A stretch of DNA of 64,000 bases from Synaphobranchus kaupii (Eukaryota; Chordata; Actinopteri; Anguilliformes; Synaphobranchidae), in assembly GCA_029718625.1 (NCBI GenBank), contig CM056377.1:36718457-36782456 (forward strand), in the 5' to 3' direction. Positions 57,627-64,000 of this stretch are shown piece by piece. Made by a program: the position numbers and the translations under genes. The notes beneath the pieces were generated by a model, which was given only the letters and a program-made list of their open reading frames with translations, searched no databases and had not been told where the DNA came from. Each line of letters begins with the position of its first letter. The stretch's first letter is position 1.

Positions 57627-59609
57627 CTACGTTGACCACTGAGGGGCACTATGCACCATTACCATACGTGTTGGACTTTCAACTGCATCCACTGGAGTTC
57701 CATCATCGCTATTGATGCTGTTGTTACCATTGTTGTAATTATTAGAGTTAAACTCAAAGTGGGTAGAAGGTGGCAGGTTCCAACCACCATGTGCTCGTGT
57801 TGGGGGCTGGTGGGGTGACTGTGGTCCTGGGTAGTTGTGATAGTACGTTGGAGTTTGGGGAGGGCTCTTCTTGAAAACTGCCTCCCTGAACTGCGGGTTG
57901 GAGTAATGTTCCTGGGCCAGTGCAGGAGCCTCCATCTGAAACTGAACAGTAGAGAGTAATTAAATATAGCACAAAGCTAACAAATTCATATGAATATCAC
58001 TGCATAGTCCATTGTTAATGTACCATCCTGCCTTTAAGGCAATATCCGTTCTGTGGAAAAGCCTCCTGTTTGGATGGGGTCACTTTATGTCCCGTCAAGT
58101 TTCCCCTCTGACACAGACTGAGAGAGGGGCGTGCAGACTGGACAGGGAAAAACCAGTAGCTACTAGGTACACTGGACGTTCTGCAGTTGCTTACCTGAGA
58201 GTGTGGGGCGATATTGCGGTATGCAGAGTCGGAGTACCTCTCAGAAACCCAGCTGGTGTCCTTCTGGTGTCTCTTCAGCTTCATCCTACGGTTCTGGAAC
58301 CAGGTCTTCACCTAAAAACCAAGAAAGCAGTGTTGGCATTGCTTACAATAAAAAAGCCGAAGCCATAAAGAAGCCAAATTCCAGTGTTCACCCAGAAAAG
58401 CCCACTCTTAGACCATTGTCTAAAAAAGTAAATGAAGGTTCATTATTTAATTATGCGCTTACCTGTTTGTAAGTGAGGCCAGTCAGACCTGCGAGTGTCT
58501 TCATCTCCACTGGAGTGAGGTAGCGCTGGACGCTAAAGCGGTGGGTTAGAGCAGTCATCTGGTCCTCCGAGAACGCTGTGCGGGCCTTGGCCTTGCGGGG
58601 TTTTGCTGGAACATTCTGGGGGGTCGTCATGGACAAAGGAGGCTGCTCCTCCTGATCAACACCGGCATGAAGTCTCTCCTCTTCCTTTATTGTCAGGGTG
58701 CTGGAAACATGTCCACTGCTGTCAGGACTCCCACTCTCCACATCCTCGTCCTCCGCTTCTCTCCAGGAGGAAGTAGGGGCCTGTGCGGCTACCTCCCTGC
58801 TACTTCCCGAACTCCATGAATCTGACAAAGAATTATTGCACTTCATTACATTGGCCAATTAGGAACCAAAAAACATGAAATAAAAATAGGGGGGGGGCAT
58901 GCTGGGAAGAGAGAAAACCAACTATATCAACATGCCACATGAATGTGGTGTTCATGGTCACACACAATTCAAGAGCAGGCGGCCTGCAGACCCACCATCT
59001 TCATATCCAGGAAAGTAAGCACAAGTAGTTGGCGTTTAGACAACAATAGGCAAGTGAAGACACATTCGATAGGACATCACCATCTAACAAACCATTACAT
59101 ACATTGCTAGGGCGAAGAGATTTAGGAACGACCTGAGAAAGTATAGTAGTGCAATAGTATGGGTAGTATAGCCATTTACCTGGTGTGTGAGCCTCCGAGT
59201 CGCTTGGGGTGTCGCTGCTCGGTCGCTCGATTTCCGTCGGCCGTTGACTACATTGGGTTCGGTTATGGGAAAGGAAAAGACGCCCGGTTTGTGTGTGGGA
59301 GTCGGCGAAATACAAAACGGAACCTGGAAAGTGTGCACTTGTTGGGCGGCCTTCCTCTGAATTCCGAGGTGGGGATTGGTGTTGGTGGTGTTGCTGTTGC
59401 TGTTGCTGTTGCTGGTGCTGTTGCTGCTGCTGCTGCTGCGGCGGCGTCGAGTAGTAGCCTCCGCTGGCTCCTTGGTGGTTGTAGGCGGCCTCCGCCCATC
59501 CTAAATTTTGGTGATTTTGCTCAGGCGCCTGTGGATACATAAGCCCATATGCGTATGCGTGATAGGACGGGTTGTAGTTGTAACTAACTGGCAGTTTCCA
59601 GTCTGCCAT
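57627..59609 (-). CDS. nanog: Homeobox protein Nanog, 4 exons
   Basis: Nanog is a homeodomain transcription factor; in fish the maternal protein helps activate the zygotic genome and shape extraembryonic tissue. Exons in transcript order: 59609-59180, 58821-58463, 58311-58195, 57941-57627, giving about 406 residues. Exon 4 could start 6 bp later at a second in-frame acceptor. The N-terminus MADWKLPVSYNYNPSYHAYA is typical of fish Nanog. A Gln/His-rich tract covers about residues 58-83. The homeodomain is at about 220-279, with RTAFSEDQMTAL, QRYLTPVEMKTLAGLTGLTY and TWFQNRRMKLKRHQKD. Gln50 and Asn51 are present. The exon junction lies between residues 44 and 45 of the homeodomain. No tryptophan repeat like that of mammals is seen. 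Upstream in-frame codons lack ATG, supporting this start. Confidence 0.93.
59377..59440 (-). repeat. CAG/CAC triplet tract coding the Nanog Gln/His run
   Basis: On the + strand this reads gttgct and gctgct triplets, coding for Gln with scattered His on the minus strand. It lies within nanog exon 1 and is likely length-variable. Confidence 0.85.
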
Positions 59610-59795
59610 TACCCCGATATTTTCCTTATCCACTTTTAGTAAAGTAGCCTAAGCTATAGCTAGTAAGACCTCCGAGTGAAGCGAACAAACAGTTTGCTAA
59701 AGGGGAGGCCGCAGTCTGAATTGAAGCACAAACGCAGCTAACGATATTCCGGTAAACTATTAAGAGGTCGTCACTTCCATGAACTTGGGTGTGCG

Positions 59796-59801
59796 TATAT
59801 A
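59796..59801 (-). promoter_or_regulatory. Possible nanog TATA box
   Basis: The word tatata (in gctatatacgcac on the minus strand) lies about 190 bp upstream of the nanog ATG. It is the clearest core-promoter candidate; I saw no clear Oct-Sox composite site. Confidence 0.35.
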
Positions 59802-59959
59802 GCGATAGGGTGTGTGGGTGTGGATATGAAAGTAGGCGTGTATAAACAAGTAGCCAATCAGCACAACAGGTGTGTCGTACTTTGAAGCCGCCGATGCGTT
59901 GAGTAGCCTAGGCTACGTGTGATCGGCATGGCCACACCCCTGTACAACGAGCGGTGTTA

Positions 59960-62180
59960 TAGTGCGTCAAAAAATTACATTACAATTACAAGTTACATTT
60001 CAAATAAATTAGCTTGCTGAAGTGTAGACTAAACTATTGCATGTATAGGCCTACATTGAAAAACATGACTAGGTCTACTGTAGTAGCTATAGCCTACTTC
60101 AAAATATAATATAATAAAATCCCTCAGAAAACTTTGAGATAGGTTTGGCTAAATAGCTAAATGTTAGTAGGCATTCTGGATAAAAGTGTCGTAATCATAG
60201 ACTGTAAAAAAAAAAAAAAAAAGGTCGTAATGCGTAAATGCAAAAAAAAAAAAGTTAAATGTAGCCTAAAGCGCGTTGACATCATGTAGTTTGAATATAA
60301 TTAGCCTAAGAGGTAAATAGATTATCACAATAATTTGCAGAAGTTGTAATACATTGTTAATACATTATATTAAACTAATGTAACACAAACATGGTGACAC
60401 GTTACAGTTTTAAATATAGCAGTTTTAAATATATTTTAAAAAACTAAAATATACAAATTCCTGAACTGGTATTTAATTATAGGCTTATATTAGCCTACAG
60501 TCTTCCTGAATCAATGGAATTTAAGAAAAGGGTTTTGTATTTGGTTTGATAACCACTAAAGAATTTCAACATTTTTGCAAGCCTATAGACCTGTGAAACA
60601 TTTTTACACCATACATATGTGGTGGCTATACTTTTAACAAATTGTGTTGTAAAATAATGTTACAGAATTAACTCAGAAAATGACTGTTCTATCTGCTTTT
60701 CCCTGAAGATAGGTTTACATTTACATCTGAAGGTAGGTTTACATCCAATAAGGTAGGCTTAAAGACATCAGATTTTTAGAATTACAAGAATGAACAGGGT
60801 TTGGCTACAGATTACCATTGAATTGTATGCTTTTATGTAGGACCTCTTTGGTTGTATTAAGATGGTAATCATTCAGTTAGAGGTGAATATACGTGGTAAT
60901 GATGTGTCTATGGCACATTACCTGCCACTGATCTATGTGCCTGAAAGAGATTGGTTGTACCTGGATGGGAGAGGGGAAGTGGAAGGAAAAGTTAAACAGG
61001 AATGCAGAAATACATTTTGACCAGAGGAATTTAATTATAAAGAAACACATTTAGCTATAGACCAAAGCTGTTGTGAGAAGTAGGCCTACTCAAATACAAC
61101 GGAACTCAACTGTAGGCTACACTAAACAATACCAGAATTTATAATCCCTTTCAAATATCATTTTAGGATCGTTTTTGTTTGAGTGTTTATTTAGGCTGCT
61201 TATTTAAGCATTTTGGTTAGGTTAGCCTACTTACAGAAACTTAGCTTGAATGCAAAATCGAACGCAAGTATTTTATAACACTATATCAGTAATAATCCTT
61301 TAAGAAGTGTAATGTTGCAATGCATAGGCATCACCTTCGCCTAATTACGTACATTAAATAATTGGCCAATAGACATGGCCTGCATTTTGGTTTAAAAAAC
61401 ATATGACAGTTCCGTTGTAATTCCCTACATCTAGCAATGAGACGAAAACGTCGTGCCTGATCCGTGTACTGTTATTGTCTGAAATGAGCCAGCTCGTTAA
61501 GAATGCCTTTGTGTTTCGATTAGGGATCTTTTGTCACTCATGAGCTCGCGAGCCAGTCATTGTCTTGCCCAATTATGATGTAAAGAGTCCATTAGCACCT
61601 CCGCCTACATGGAAAGACAAATTGCTCGGATAAGCTACAGTAACAAAAAAACTGCTACAATACTGTAGCCTATGTGACTGTTGTGCTGGATATATCGGTG
61701 TTTGACTGCATACATGTATGCAATTTAAATTGTAATGTATTTATATTACAGTCTATCTGTAAGTTAGACCATAACATAATATTTTATTATCTGTATTTAA
61801 GTTTTTTATATATATTGAAAACATTTTAGTTGAAAGCCAATGGTTATAATAAAATGAAGTGACTGCTTTAAATTAACAACATTTATGACTTTGATACAGT
61901 ATATGGTTTTATTAATAGGTCTGATAGAAGAAAAGTAAACAAAATGAATAAAATTAAACACAAAGACAAAAGGCAAAGCAAGAAAGGGAAACAATTACAG
62001 ACCTTTTTTTTTTTTAGAATGGGCCTATATGTTTTAGCACATGCAATAATCTGGAAACAGGTATTGGCCTGTTTACTATGTACATAATATGTGAATACAT
62101 TTTGTTTGCTTTGGAAGATGAGTATTCTAACTTGAATGTATTTGAGCTAATTAACAAAATTGTAAGCCTGTTGCATGAAT
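59960..62180. other. AT-rich DNA upstream of nanog, no gene seen
   Basis: No exon-like open frame or named repeat is visible. A poly(A) run occurs near 60208-60222. Confidence 0.45.
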
Positions 62181-62188
62181 CATATATA

Positions 62189-62374
62189 GAGTATTCTGGG
62201 AGCAATTGTAACAGGGGGCAATTGCAACACCATAAAATTGCACCAATCTGAAACAAGCTAGAGCTGAGATTCTATCCAGCAAGCTAGCTAGTTTCATGTG
62301 TTCAGGGTTGGGGGCAATTGTAACAAAAAATTGTGTTACAATTGACCCCTATTACAATTGCCCCCAGAATACTC
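62189..62374. mobile_element. Small TA-flanked MITE (186 bp)
   Basis: The termini gagtattctgggagcaattg and caattgcccccagaatactc are near-exact inverses, flanked by TA (62187-62188 and 62375-62376). Inside are further copies of gggggcaatt and ttgtaaca-type words in both orientations. No coding capacity. Confidence 0.8.
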
Positions 62375-62379
62375 TACAA

Positions 62380-64000
62380 CCTAACTGCATAACTATTCTT
62401 TGCATTCTGTATGTGGATAGAAAATGAGTTGCCAAACTGTTTAGCCAAATGTAAATTTTTTATGTTGTATGGCTAAACTCAGTCAGAATGCCCTAGTCTA
62501 TTCAGTGCTGTCTTTCTGGACAGATTCAGCAATATATTATATTGTATGGATCGACCGATATAGTGCAGGCGGGTCATTACAGCGTTGGAGGACATATTTT
62601 GTCTGTTGGACATTTTGATTAATAAAACTGAAATGGTACACAAATACATTAAAATAATAATGTATTGAACTTATGTGTGTTGTTCTTTCATAATAGCACA
62701 AAATATTTTGTCATCCTATTGTCCTTTTTAGATAGTAAAAACATGTTTTAAAGTCACAAGTCAAGCAAAATTGCTATGTCCCTGAGCTTAATCAAGAGAC
62801 TTTGATTTACAACTTTAAATATAAAAAAATATTTTACTTAAAAAAATTCCCCACTAATAAAAAGTTTAACATGTCCTCTTGCATCTTAATACTAACCCTA
62901 AAAAATTTCTGCGTGATTATGTAAAAAATATAAGCATTTAAATGTTGTCCCCAAGTTTCAGTCAAGTGAGTCAACCCTGTTATAATGATGGGAAAAACGG
63001 GCAGAAATGATGACATTATGCCGTGAGTGTTATGACCGAGGAATTGACATTATTTCTTCAAATAGATAGCCAGCATTCAAGAAGAGGTAAGTTAGTTGCC
63101 TTTTTAACTTACTTTGTGATGCTTGGCATAAGAGGGACGAGCACAACTTGTCACCCCTGTTACACTTAATTAATGCAGAAAAGAACATGTGTTTTGTAAA
63201 ATTATAATATCTGTTAAAATGTAAGAAAAATCTTATATGAATGAAATTGTTATATTTCCATTTACTTCACCACATGGCTAGCTATAACAGTGTTAGGGCA
63301 CAAATTATCAATGCTGTTTTTGTCAACCCTGTTAATTCTGTTGTAACAGGGCTGACGGAACAGGGTTGACGCCATAGGACAGAGCACAGTAGTCGGATCT
63401 GAGATGCAGAAAGTTAATATTCATTCATTTGAACTTATTTACACCCACTGATTAGGAAAAGGGACCCTATGAAAACTGGTTAGGAAGTGGGACCGCATTT
63501 CAATCATTAATACACTTTAATATCTAATATGAATTCATTTAAATGATTGTGTGACTATGTATTAATGTGTGTTACAGGCAAAAAGAAACAGGAAGTAAAA
63601 TATCAAAAAAGGAAAGGGAGAGGCTTCATTTAGGCCTATTTCATTTACAAATCAATGAGCTAATAATGGTTATTCCTTCAGTTGCTCAAGAAATCAGTTT
63701 CTCATAGATCACAAGCAGCATACATTTAGCTTATACTGCCCTACACTAACAACAAAAATACTTACTTTGCAACACCACATTAGTTCAGTATAACAATATT
63801 TTCAATTTATAAAAAACTTTCCTGAAAAAATAACTTGATAATGTCAACCCTGTTATTTATGAAATATTAAATAAAAAGATGATATATTTTAACACCTATT
63901 AATTCAAAACAATATTTTAATGGTAAGATAAATTAGTGGATAAGCATGCACAATAAAATACTAATATATTGGCAAGCATTTCAAAAATAGAACAGAGCCT
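62380..64000. other. AT-rich DNA with scattered gtcaaccctgtta words
   Basis: No gene is seen. The motif gtcaaccctgtta or a close variant occurs near 62966, 63151, 63330 and 63843, and inverted (aacagggttgac) near 63360. It may mark a decayed element, but no ends could be fixed. Confidence 0.35.

Noticed and set aside
59610..59633. N-terminal extension of Nanog from an upstream GTG
   Set aside because: No in-frame ATG; the MADWK start matches other fish Nanog proteins.

Overview
This window is nuclear DNA from a bony fish, very probably a teleost. It has compact multi-exon vertebrate genes with GT/AG introns, many Tc1-like DNA transposons and MITEs, a fish-type SINE, and several fish gene forms such as a multi-exon fen1 and a fish-type nanog. 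I cannot name the species. Six protein genes could be assembled exon by exon, each with an open reading frame across every junction, plus one intact transposase gene.

Layout. 477-2106: complete Tc1-like transposon with an intact transposase. 3400-15700 (+): dcaf11, a WD40 substrate receptor for CUL4-DDB1 ubiquitin ligase (549 aa, 14 coding exons); its introns hold three fold-back elements and a SINE. 19755-20996 (+): fitm1, an ER lipid-storage membrane protein (286 aa, 2 exons). 22051-29575 (-): psme1, the PA28-alpha proteasome activator (252 aa, 11 exons), tail-to-tail with fitm1; its introns hold a TTAA-flanked element, a 13-copy 55-bp minisatellite and a decayed transposase. An interferon-response-like element lies just upstream. 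32134-35327 (-): a Siglec-like receptor (461 aa, 7 exons) with one V-set and two C2-set Ig domains, one membrane span and a tyrosine-motif tail. 37281-43572 (-): fen1, flap endonuclease 1 (380 aa, 11 exons). 46614-49402: a 2.8-kb long-inverted-repeat element of unknown family. 50920-55407 (+): tm9sf1 (609 aa, 8 exons). 57627-59609 (-): nanog (about 406 aa, 4 exons). 59650-64000: AT-rich sequence without genes, with one small MITE.

How the genes relate. The order dcaf11-fitm1-psme1 matches, from memory, the human 14q gene cluster, where TM9SF1 also lies nearby; siglec-like, fen1 and nanog are extra members of the block here. The genes are not an operon: each has its own promoter and poly(A) context and they serve different processes (ubiquitin ligation, lipid storage, antigen processing, inhibitory immune signalling, DNA replication, endomembrane sorting, pluripotency). 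The most unusual material is in the repeats: fold-back elements with different terminal repeats around one shared core, a recombinant terminal repeat, and the 2.8-kb inverted repeat. I found no CRISPR array, no prokaryote-like system and no convincing rRNA or tRNA gene.
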